From positions 1 through 38,640 of the forward strand of contig CAJTXE010000039.1 in NCBI GenBank assembly GCA_910580225.1: DNA of 38,640 nucleotides. Reading direction: 5' to 3'. This stretch comes from an uncultured Acetatifactor sp. GTDB taxonomy: Bacteria; Bacillota; Clostridia; Lachnospirales; Lachnospiraceae. The notes under the pieces were generated by a model. The model did no database searches, had not been told where the DNA came from, and saw nothing but the letters and a program-made list of their open reading frames with translations. A program made the position numbers and the translations under genes. Positions 31,658 through 38,640 of the stretch are shown piece by piece (the stretch's first letter is position 1; every line of letters starts with the position of its first letter).

Positions 31658-33025
31658 ATGACAAAGGATATGACAAAGGGTTCTCCCATGAAGCTGATTC
31701 TGGGGTTTTCGGTTCCGCTTCTCTTCGGTTTTCTGTTCCAGCAGTTTTACAGTCTTGTGGACACGGTGATTGTGGGGCGTTTTCTGGGTAAGGAAAATCT
31801 GGCGGCAGTGGGAGCTACCGGCTCCATTAATTTTCTGATTATCGGGTTCTGCATGGGTGTGTGCAGCGGATTTTCCATTCCAGTTTCTCATAAGTTCGGT
31901 GCAGGAGATGAGGCAGGACTTCGAAGATATGTGGCAAACTGCGTCTGGCTGGCGATTGGCTTTGCGGCGGCACTTACGGTGGCTACCACTTTGCTGGCAG
32001 GGCAGATTCTGCGCTGGATGAGGACGCCGGAGAATATCATTGACGGCTCCTATTCGTATATCTGGGTGATTTTTCTGGGAATTCCGGTGACCTTTCTCTA
32101 CAATATGACCTCCGGTGTTATCCGGGCGCTGGGAGACAGCAAAACACCGGTGATTTTCCTGGTGCTGTCCTCCTTTTTGAATGTGGGCCTGGATCTTTTC
32201 TTTATTCTTTATCTTAAGACCGGTGTGCAGGGAGCTGCATGGGCGACCGTGATATCCCAGGGGGTATCCGGACTGTGCTGTCTGCTCTTTATCATAAAAA
32301 GATGTGAGATACTGCGGGTGAGGAAAGAAGAGTGGGCGCCGGACCGCGGTATGATGCGTACGCTCTGCGGCATGGGAGTGCCAATGGGGCTGCAGTATTC
32401 CGTTACGGCCATCGGCAGCGTGATTCTGCAGAGCGCCACTAACACCCTGGGATCGGACGCAGTGGCCGCTGTGACGGCCTCCGGCAGAATTTACGGCTTT
32501 TTGGCCTGCCCTTTTGAGGCCATGGGATCCACTATGGCTACTTATGGAGGACAGAATGTGGGAGCGGGAAAAATTGACCGAATCGGTCAGGGACTGAAAT
32601 CCTGTATTATGCTGGGGGCGGGTTATTCTGTGATTGCGTTGGTGGTCAGTATTTTCCTGGGCAGACCTCTGGCGACCCTGTTTCTGGATGCCGCAGAGGC
32701 AGGAGTGATCGATAATGTGCGTTTTCTGCTGATTGTGAATACCATTTTCTTTTTTCCGCTGGCGTTGGTGAATATTATCCGTTTCCTGATCCAGGGGATG
32801 GGCTTTCCGGCTTTTGCTATATTGGCGGGAGTGTTTGAGATGCTTGCCAGAGGGCTGGCAGGTTTTCTGATGGTGCCGCTTCTGGGATTTACAGGTGTGG
32901 CATTGGGCAGTCCTGCGGCGTGGATTTTTGCGGATGCCTTTTTGATTCCGGCTTATTTTCATGTACACAGGACAGTGGAGGCAAAGCTGGGAAAGAGGAA
33001 GGCTGTCCGATCCGACGGAACATGA
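31658..33025 (+). CDS. MATE-family multidrug/sodium exporter
   Basis: A 455-residue membrane protein with 12 expected spans in two homologous halves: GSPMKLILGFSVPLLFGFLFQQFY...DTVIVGRFLGKENLAAVGAT in the first and GMGVPMGLQYSVTAIGSVILQ in the second, typical of the MATE (NorM/DinF-like) family, which exports cationic drugs or metabolites with Na+ or H+. The frame stays open for 84 codons upstream, but that stretch holds a promoter and lacks membrane character, and AGAGGG lies eight bases before the ATG at 31658. It is probably followed in the same transcript by the solute-binding-like gene. Confidence 0.94.
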   Translation: MTKDMTKGSPMKLILGFSVPLLFGFLFQQFYSLVDTVIVGRFLGKENLAAVGATGSINFLIIGFCMGVCSGFSIPVSHKFGAGDEAGLRRYVANCVWLAIGFAAALTVATTLLAGQILRWMRTPENIIDGSYSYIWVIFLGIPVTFLYNMTSGVIRALGDSKTPVIFLVLSSFLNVGLDLFFILYLKTGVQGAAWATVISQGVSGLCCLLFIIKRCEILRVRKEEWAPDRGMMRTLCGMGVPMGLQYSVTAIGSVILQSATNTLGSDAVAAVTASGRIYGFLACPFEAMGSTMATYGGQNVGAGKIDRIGQGLKSCIMLGAGYSVIALVVSIFLGRPLATLFLDAAEAGVIDNVRFLLIVNTIFFFPLALVNIIRFLIQGMGFPAFAILAGVFEMLARGLAGFLMVPLLGFTGVALGSPAAWIFADAFLIPAYFHVHRTVEAKLGKRKAVRSDGT

Positions 33026-33201
33026 GAGGCGGTGTTCTTTCAGGTGAGGCAGATGTCTGAAAATGGCAGACAGAAGGAAAAGAACAGAAGATGATGCAAA
33101 TTTGATGAAAATCCGATGCCGCTCCTATGGGGGGGCTGTGTATACTGACTCCATGGCAATGAACCGCTTTTTAAAAGGTATTGGCAGGAAGGGAGCAGCG
33201 G

Positions 33202-35199
33202 ATGAAGCGTATTTTGAGGAGTATCATTACGGGATGTATCGTTATCATGACATTTTGTGCATGGGGAGGCGGACAGGACAGTCGGCAGAATCAGAAGGTG
33301 CCATGGCAGAGAGACTGGCAAAGAGAAGAGAGGATCATTTGCCAGATGGAGTCGTCTATGGTGAAAGAAGTCAGGGTAAATAAGGGGGATTTTGCGTTTC
33401 GGGTGAACGGCAGTCTGTATCTGGGAACCGGAGAGGCCTGTAAGGAGCCCATATTTGTCTGCAGAGATACCAATTTGGTAGATTACTGTCCCGACGGTCA
33501 GGGCGGTGTGTACTGCATAATACAAAAAGAGGCGGAGAAGGAGAGCGGGATCTGGCTGAAAAGATATACTTCAGAAGGTGATAAGGAGGAAATTCGGCTG
33601 CCGGATGGGTTTCCGGAGGAGGTTTCTCTCTACTCCCGGTGTCTGACAGTGGATCCGGAGGGGACGATTTTTCTCTGTACAGAGTCCGGCTGGCTGCTCC
33701 TGGACAGTAACGGGAATGAGCTGGACAGATTTTACAGGGAGAATGCCTCCGGGGACCGCGTAGAGTGTGCGAGCTCTGAATCTGTGCTGATACATCGTTA
33801 TGAAGCGGCAGGAGAGAGCTTTTTTGTGTATGACAGGGCATCCGGGGAAGAGCGGAAGATTGCAGGACTTCCGTACTTTGGTCATTATGTCTGTTCGGTA
33901 TCAGAGGAGGGAGAGCTGCTGATCAGTACGGATTCGGCGCTGTTTGGCTGTAATGAATGGGGAGAACTGACGAATCTGTGTACATGGACGGATTACGGGA
34001 TTGTGGGAGACGATGTGCTGGCAGTTTACGGGGGAGAGGAGGGCCTGCACTGTCTGCAGGATGAAGGGGGATGTTTCATCGATATTTGTTATAGGGATAA
34101 TGAGAAAGGGGAAAAGGGCAGAACGGAGGACAGGCAGGCAGGACAGAAGACTCTGACTTTGGGGTGCTTTGGAGAGACCGTGTGGCTGCGGCGTGCGGTG
34201 GCCGGGTACAACAGAGAGTCCGATTGCATGATTTCCCTTGTGAATTATCTGGACGGGGATATCACAGAGGCGGTGAAAAAGATGGAGGAGGATCTCCGGG
34301 CCGGAAAGGGGCCGGATCTCATTGCCTTTGAGAGCAGTACTGCAATGGAGGAGACATTGGGAAGAGAAGGATTGCTGGAGAGTTTGATACCCTATCTGGA
34401 GAGAAGCGCTGTGGTGGGCAAAGGAGATCTTGTGGAGCCCCTTTACAGGACACTGCTGCAAGAAGGGAAACTTTATGGGATGCCGGTAACCTTTGGAATA
34501 GAAGCCATTATCACCAAGGAGAAATGGGGCGGTTCTAAGGGAAACTGGACCGCGGCTGCCTGTCTGGAAAGTATGGAAAAGGCTGCAGAGGAGAATCCGT
34601 CTCTGGAGTTTGGTATGGACAAAGAGGAATGGCAGGAAAACTTAAAACGTTACGGCGGTTCAGACAAGTCGGGGGAAGCGGGTATGTCTGAAGTATATCG
34701 TAAGATAGAGAAGTATCTTCCGGAAAACAAAATTTATATAGCAGAGGAAGCGATAAGGAGACAGGGAAGCATGTTCTGGGAAACCGTAATCATCTGTGAT
34801 GTGGAAGGATATCTGTATCATAAATCGGCCTGGGGGGAGGATGCCCGATTTACGGGATTTCCGGGAGCGGAGGGAAACGGTATGGCGCTCCTTCCCATAG
34901 ACTGCTATGGAATTTCTTCCGGCAGCAGGTATAAGGAGGAAGCCTGGAAGTTTATTGAGAGTTTTTTTACGGAAACTGGGCGTGAGTTTACCATATATGA
35001 CCGATTTTCCGCAGACCGAAACGTGCTGGAAGAACAGTTTCGGAAGGCATTGACGGAGGGAACCTGCATGGGGCAGGACGGAAAGACAGTGGAAATGCCG
35101 GTGCTAACCTATGTGACAGGGCAGGAGATCGTGGAGGTATACGGGGCTTCAGAGGAAGACATTGACGAAATAAAGAGTATGTTAGAAGGTATGCGGTAA
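33202..35199 (+). CDS. Exported protein: beta-rich N-terminal half plus family-1 solute-binding half
   Basis: A 665-residue protein. Residues 1-25 (MKRILRSIITGCIVIMTFCA) are a signal-peptide-like basic plus hydrophobic stretch; no canonical lipobox is clear. Residues 40-330 contain repeating strand pairs such as CPDGQGGVYC, VDPEGTIFLC and VSEEGELLIST, as in a beta-propeller. Residues about 341-665 resemble an ABC solute-binding protein: KMEEDLRAGKGPDLIAFES, LYGMPVTFGIEAIITKEKW and KEEAWKFIESFFTETG. No permease or ATPase is adjacent, so it may be a sensor or scavenger rather than part of a transporter. GAAGGGA sits just upstream of the ATG at 33202. Confidence 0.8.
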   Translation: MKRILRSIITGCIVIMTFCAWGGGQDSRQNQKVPWQRDWQREERIICQMESSMVKEVRVNKGDFAFRVNGSLYLGTGEACKEPIFVCRDTNLVDYCPDGQGGVYCIIQKEAEKESGIWLKRYTSEGDKEEIRLPDGFPEEVSLYSRCLTVDPEGTIFLCTESGWLLLDSNGNELDRFYRENASGDRVECASSESVLIHRYEAAGESFFVYDRASGEERKIAGLPYFGHYVCSVSEEGELLISTDSALFGCNEWGELTNLCTWTDYGIVGDDVLAVYGGEEGLHCLQDEGGCFIDICYRDNEKGEKGRTEDRQAGQKTLTLGCFGETVWLRRAVAGYNRESDCMISLVNYLDGDITEAVKKMEEDLRAGKGPDLIAFESSTAMEETLGREGLLESLIPYLERSAVVGKGDLVEPLYRTLLQEGKLYGMPVTFGIEAIITKEKWGGSKGNWTAAACLESMEKAAEENPSLEFGMDKEEWQENLKRYGGSDKSGEAGMSEVYRKIEKYLPENKIYIAEEAIRRQGSMFWETVIICDVEGYLYHKSAWGEDARFTGFPGAEGNGMALLPIDCYGISSGSRYKEEAWKFIESFFTETGREFTIYDRFSADRNVLEEQFRKALTEGTCMGQDGKTVEMPVLTYVTGQEIVEVYGASEEDIDEIKSMLEGMR

Positions 35200-35245
35200 T
35201 CGCAGACATGCGACAAAATTTGACAGAATTTGGAAAAAAATACAG

Positions 35246-35274
35246 TTGTATTTTTACAGGCTATTTGTTATAAT
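35246..35274 (+). promoter_or_regulatory. Promoter of 6S RNA
   Basis: TTGTAT (35246-35251) and perfect TATAAT (35269-35274), spacing 17; the expected start, about 35281, coincides with the first paired base of the 6S RNA closing stem. Confidence 0.82.
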
Positions 35275-35280
35275 AAGTTT

Positions 35281-35475
35281 AGCCTGAGATGTGCGATAAC
35301 TTTTGTTTATTTTGAACCTACGCTACTTTAAACGGGATTCCTATATCGCCAGGCGGCTGTCAAGCCCTCACTCCGCTGGGCGGAGGATTGGAAGGGAAGG
35401 CAAAAGTCTGGTTGCGGTTACCCACCTAGCATTGCTAGGAGTCAGAGAGCAGAAGGCGGCATTTTGGGCACATGA
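35281..35475 (+). ncRNA. ssrS: 6S RNA
   Basis: The sequence starts AGCCTGAGATGTGCG and contains TTTTGAACCTACG, both typical for Firmicutes 6S RNA, and ends GGCGGCATTTTGGGC. The ends pair over 10 bp (35282-35291 with 35460-35469) as the closing stem, matching the classic 6S start/end pairing. Inner helices include GCC...GGC arms around the large central region and CCTAGC/GCTAGG (about 35424-35438). The length of about 190 bases is normal. 6S RNA mimics an open promoter and holds sigma-A RNA polymerase in stationary phase. No protein gene is in this stretch. Confidence 0.92.
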
Positions 35476-35486
35476 TACAGAAGAAG

Positions 35487-35513
35487 AGAGCAGTCCCCCG
35501 GGGCTGCTCTTTT
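35487..35513 (+). terminator. Terminator of 6S RNA
   Basis: A 10-bp stem (35487-35496 with 35501-35510, one G-T pair) with loop CCCG and a TTTT end. It lies just after the closing stem and 48 bases before the next start codon. Confidence 0.85.
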
Positions 35514-35561
35514 AAAATGACAGAGTTTGTCCCGTATGATTGCGGAGTCAGGAGTAACATT

Positions 35562-37658
35562 TTGGATAGAAACAGATGGGGATTAAATAGGTCACAGCGG
35601 ATGCAGATCAAGGCGTTTATCTGTCTGCTGGGAATTTTGCTGTTGGTGATTCTGCTGTGCGGAAAATTGATTTTGCTGATGATACATAGAGAAGATGAGG
35701 AAGAGTTTCCTGTGCCGACACCGGAACCTCATGTGCCTGTGATCGAGCAGCTGATTAATGTGTGGATTATGGAAGCAGATGAGGAGGGGCTGCTGATTTT
35801 CAGAGACGGACAGAGTGAACGTTTCCCATGGGGGGAAGGTTCGGATCTTTCCGTGCGGGAACAGGTGGCAGATGTGGAGCTGACGGACGGAATGGTTACT
35901 TCGGTGACGGTTAAGGCGGATAAGATCAACGGCAGGATTTTAGGTGCGGATGAAGCGGGAATTGAGGTGGAGGGATATGGAAAGCTTCCTCTGGCTGCCG
36001 ATTACAAAGGATACAGATTGTATGACAGTCTGGAAATGTGTACGGCAGATGATCTGCTCTTTGGCTATAACTTTACGGATTTATGTATAGAAAACGGAGA
36101 GATCTGTGCCATTCTTATGGTGAAGGAAGAGGCCATGGAATATATCCGTGTGCTGATCAGGGCATCGGATTACAGCGGCAGCTTCCATGATGCACCTGTG
36201 GTTACCTGCGACACAGATTACATAGTGGTATATGGAACTTATGATAATCAGAAGCAGGAGATACATTCGGCAGGCGAGGAGCTGGAACTGGCGTACGACA
36301 GCAGTTATTTTGAATCGGACAGAATCAGGATTGTGCCGGATGTGCTGACGGGGAAGGTGGTCTTCAAGAACTGCAGCCGTAGCCAGGGGATACCTTCCTA
36401 CCGGGGAATGATGGAGTTTCTGAAGACAGAGGATGGAATCGTAGCGATTAACGAGGTACTGTTGGAGGAATATCTCTACAGTGTGGTACCCAGTGAGATG
36501 CCTGCAAAATATCCTTTTGAGGCACTGAAGGCTCAGGCAATCTGCGCCAGAACCTATGCTTACGGTCATATGAAACATGCAGGCTATCCTGAATACGGGG
36601 CTCATGTGGATGACAGCACTTCCTATCAGGTATATAATAATATCCTGGAGCAGGAGAGTACGACCACTGCCGTAAAGGAGACTTATGGCCAGCTGCTGCG
36701 CACGGCCGACGGCAGTCTGGCGGGAACCTACTATTATTCTACCTCCTGCGGTGTGGGCAGTGATGCAAATGTGTGGAAGACACAGGCTGCGCCTGCTCTG
36801 ACTTATCTGCGTGCGAAACCTTTGAGCAGGACGGCATTTGTGGAAGCGCTGGCAACAGCAGGGAGTGCGGGAGGAAACGAAACCATGTCAATTGGAGGGG
36901 AAGGCAGTGATGGAAGCGGCACAGTGCCGGCAGAAGAGGAAGGCGGATACGGAAGCGGCACAGTATCGTCAGGAGGAGAAGACGACATGGCGTCTGGGGA
37001 AATGTCGGAAGGCGGATACGACGGCAATTCCGCAGTGTGGGAAAGCGATCTGGGAGAGAGGCTAAAGGAGGAAGATGCATTTGCCGCATTTATATCCGCC
37101 GTAAACGAAGACGATTTTGAAAGCGGAGAGGGATGGTACCGCTGGACTTATCAGGTGCAGGAACTGGACAGAGAGCGCATGCTGGAGACATTGCAGAAGC
37201 GATTTGCGGCAAACAGCAGGCTGATACTGACCTGGAAGGACGGGGAATATGTCAGCGAGACCATTGAAAGCCTGGGGGATATCACGGATCTGTACATAGA
37301 AAAGCGGGGCAGCGGCGGCGTGGCCGATGAGCTGGTGATTGAGGCTGGTGACCAGAGAATCAAGGTGATCTCCGAGCATAATATCCGTTATGTTCTGAAT
37401 GACGGGAAAACAGACGTACTGCGGCAGGACGGCAGCCGGGTAGCCAGTACCAGTCTGCTGCCCAGCGGTTTTTTTACCATATCATCTGGAAAAGAAAACG
37501 GAAATGTGATAGGATATATTTTAACCGGCGGAGGGTTTGGTCACGGGGTAGGCATGAGCCAGAATGGTGCAAAAGCTATGGCCAAGAGCGGATATTCAGC
37601 CGGGGAAATATTACTTTATTTTTACGATAATTGCGTCATTGAAAACATATATGAATAG
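35562..37658 (+). CDS. Membrane-anchored SpoIID/LytB-domain protein
   Basis: A 698-residue protein with a TTG start: AGGAG at 35550-35554 is seven bases before it. Upstream in-frame ATGs fall within the 6S terminator or lack a ribosome site, while an ATG at 35601 has a weak one. A membrane anchor covers residues about 14-38. Residues 60-280 are beta-rich and unknown; the SpoIID/LytB domain starts near 294 with LEEYLYSVVPSEMPAKYPFEALKAQAICARTYA, including the catalytic-type Glu of SpoIID lytic transglycosylases, and ends with GGGFGHGVGMSQNGAKAMA (about 655). A Gly/Ser/Glu-rich repetitive insert splits the domain at residues 430-493. Peptidoglycan remodelling, in sporulation or the cell wall, is the likely role; it is not clearly SpoIID itself. 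Confidence 0.9.
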   Translation: MDRNRWGLNRSQRMQIKAFICLLGILLLVILLCGKLILLMIHREDEEEFPVPTPEPHVPVIEQLINVWIMEADEEGLLIFRDGQSERFPWGEGSDLSVREQVADVELTDGMVTSVTVKADKINGRILGADEAGIEVEGYGKLPLAADYKGYRLYDSLEMCTADDLLFGYNFTDLCIENGEICAILMVKEEAMEYIRVLIRASDYSGSFHDAPVVTCDTDYIVVYGTYDNQKQEIHSAGEELELAYDSSYFESDRIRIVPDVLTGKVVFKNCSRSQGIPSYRGMMEFLKTEDGIVAINEVLLEEYLYSVVPSEMPAKYPFEALKAQAICARTYAYGHMKHAGYPEYGAHVDDSTSYQVYNNILEQESTTTAVKETYGQLLRTADGSLAGTYYYSTSCGVGSDANVWKTQAAPALTYLRAKPLSRTAFVEALATAGSAGGNETMSIGGEGSDGSGTVPAEEEGGYGSGTVSSGGEDDMASGEMSEGGYDGNSAVWESDLGERLKEEDAFAAFISAVNEDDFESGEGWYRWTYQVQELDRERMLETLQKRFAANSRLILTWKDGEYVSETIESLGDITDLYIEKRGSGGVADELVIEAGDQRIKVISEHNIRYVLNDGKTDVLRQDGSRVASTSLLPSGFFTISSGKENGNVIGYILTGGGFGHGVGMSQNGAKAMAKSGYSAGEILLYFYDNCVIENIYE

Positions 37659-37669
37659 GAGCAGGTTAA

Positions 37670-38506
37670 GTGGTTTGGAAGTCATATCTTTTCATAAAAG
37701 ATTTTTCTGCAAAGATGAAAAAGAGAGATATCAGTACTTATGCGGCCAGTACAGCTTTTTTCTTTTTTCTGTCCGTAGTCCCCATGCTGATCATGATTTG
37801 TACGATTATTCCCTATACGCCGCTGACGGAGGAGAATCTGGTGGAGCTGGTGACTGATCTTCTGCCGGACCAGATTGATCCGCTGGCGGAGAGTTTAATT
37901 TCAGAGGTCTATGACAAATCGGCGGGAATTTTGTCCATTGCGCTGCTTGCCACTGTCTGGTCAGCAGCGAAAGGTGTCATGGCACTTATGAAAGGACTGA
38001 ATTCCGTCAATGGAGTGGAGGAGAAGAGGAACTATTTTGTACTTCGCATCATTGCATCTTTTTATACTTTGGTAATGCTGGTTGTAGTTATTCTGTCGCT
38101 TTTTGTTATGGTGTTCGGTGATCAGCTGGTGACTTTGACGCTGCACCGCATTCCGCAGCTGCAGAGGGTGGTTTCGTTTGCGATGAATTTTCGTTTTCTG
38201 TTTGTATGGGCTGTGCTGTCTGTGCTGTTTGCAGCCGTATATGCCTATGTGCCGGACAAAAAGCTGGCGTTTAAGGAACAGATACCCGGTGCGGTTTTTA
38301 CAGCTGTGGTGTGGAGTATTTTTTCCTGGGCTTTTTCTTACTATTTAACCTATGGTAATTCTTACGGTATTTACGGTAGTCTGTCCATTATTATCATTGT
38401 GCTGCTGTGGATGTATTTCTGCATGTATATTATTCTGATCGGTGCTTATCTGAACCAGTATTTTGGACCAATCAATAAGAGGCTGACCGGGGATGGAAAT
38501 GGATGA
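37670..38506 (+). CDS. YihY/virulence factor BrkB family membrane protein
   Basis: A 278-residue polytopic membrane protein. The family motifs are DISTYAASTAFFFFLSVVPMLIM at the first span, WSAAKGVMALMKGLNSV in the second region and GSLSIIIIVLLWMYFCMYIILIGAYLNQYF near the end; six spans are expected. The family was once called ribonuclease BN, which is a misnomer; its function is unsettled. GTG is the start, with AGGAG at 37657-37661. It begins 11 bases after the SpoIID-type gene, so the two form an operon. Confidence 0.93.
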   Translation: MVWKSYLFIKDFSAKMKKRDISTYAASTAFFFFLSVVPMLIMICTIIPYTPLTEENLVELVTDLLPDQIDPLAESLISEVYDKSAGILSIALLATVWSAAKGVMALMKGLNSVNGVEEKRNYFVLRIIASFYTLVMLVVVILSLFVMVFGDQLVTLTLHRIPQLQRVVSFAMNFRFLFVWAVLSVLFAAVYAYVPDKKLAFKEQIPGAVFTAVVWSIFSWAFSYYLTYGNSYGIYGSLSIIIIVLLWMYFCMYIILIGAYLNQYFGPINKRLTGDGNG

Positions 38507-38640
38507 GGCGATGCCTGTCTGGATGAATTTATTTTTTATGGGCTTTTACCAACAACATCATTGGACGAGGCAAAAGAATCAAAAATCTTGAGTTTCCGCA
38601 AACTGTAATCGAGAAATGGATATAGGATCCCAAAGTACCA

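Noticed and set aside
31412..32968. 518-codon minus-strand frame opposite the MATE gene
   Set aside because: Antisense shadow, composition dominated by His, Gln, Lys and Arg.
33063..33383. Possible 106-codon plus-strand gene before the solute-binding-like gene
   Set aside because: More than half of it overlaps the better supported gene in another frame, it lacks a ribosome site and resembles no family.
38507..38640. Possible short gene after the YihY-type gene (22-codon frame from 38522)
   Set aside because: No ribosome site, too short and cut by the window end; I see no terminator or other feature in this stretch.

Overview
The window reads as a chromosomal segment of a low-to-mid-GC, spore-former-type Firmicute, most likely a Lachnospiraceae member (class Clostridia). 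This rests on protein character (RND pump with a coiled-coil insert, orphan solute-binding protein, SpoIID/LytB protein, sigma-H, T-box control of cysteine genes) and on the Firmicutes-type order ispF-cysE-cysS-mrnC-rlmB-sigH. I could not run any database search, so genus is not claimed. There is no sign of a prophage, insertion sequence, CRISPR array, tRNA or rRNA; coding density is high and most genes are on the + strand.

Layout. 1-2.5 kb: glycolytic cluster gap (3' end only)-pgk-tpiA, with a terminator-like hairpin between gap and pgk and a 67-bp tandem repeat copied from the pgk 3' end between pgk and tpiA. 2.7-6.5 kb: small coiled-coil protein, glycerate 2-kinase, a GNAT protein carrying a 12-residue repeat insert, and an inositol-monophosphatase-family gene on the minus strand. 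6.5-11.5 kb: recJ tail-to-tail with a DEDDh exonuclease ending in a zinc ribbon, then a Mbeg1-like hydrolase tail-to-tail with a class I glutamine amidotransferase. 11.7-17.4 kb: YfhO-type membrane protein, then GNAT, DEAD-box RNA helicase and ispF. 17.4-22 kb: a cysteine T-box riboswitch controlling cysE-cysS, followed by mrnC, rlmB and sigH. 22-27.2 kb: an RND pump and its overlapping TetR regulator, with a perfect inverted repeat between promoter and pump as the likely operator. 27.3-35.2 kb: SNF2 helicase, small coiled-coil protein, MATE exporter and a solute-binding-like protein. 35.2-38.5 kb: 6S RNA, a membrane-anchored SpoIID/LytB protein and a YihY/BrkB membrane protein.

The most notable points are: (i) the RND pump, whose roughly 330-residue coiled-coil insert lies where Gram-negative homologues dock to the outer-membrane channel, together with its TetR/operator circuit; (ii) a recurring habit of in-frame short tandem repeats (36, 36, about 39 and 48 bp) in four unrelated proteins plus the 67-bp non-coding repeat after pgk; (iii) an identical 11-bp word inside two separate promoters in front of two nucleotide/phosphate-hydrolysing genes; (iv) two structured RNAs recognisable from sequence, the Cys T-box and 6S RNA. 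I do not see a clearly new multi-gene defence or mobile system here; the window is mostly conserved core genome with unusual local elaborations.
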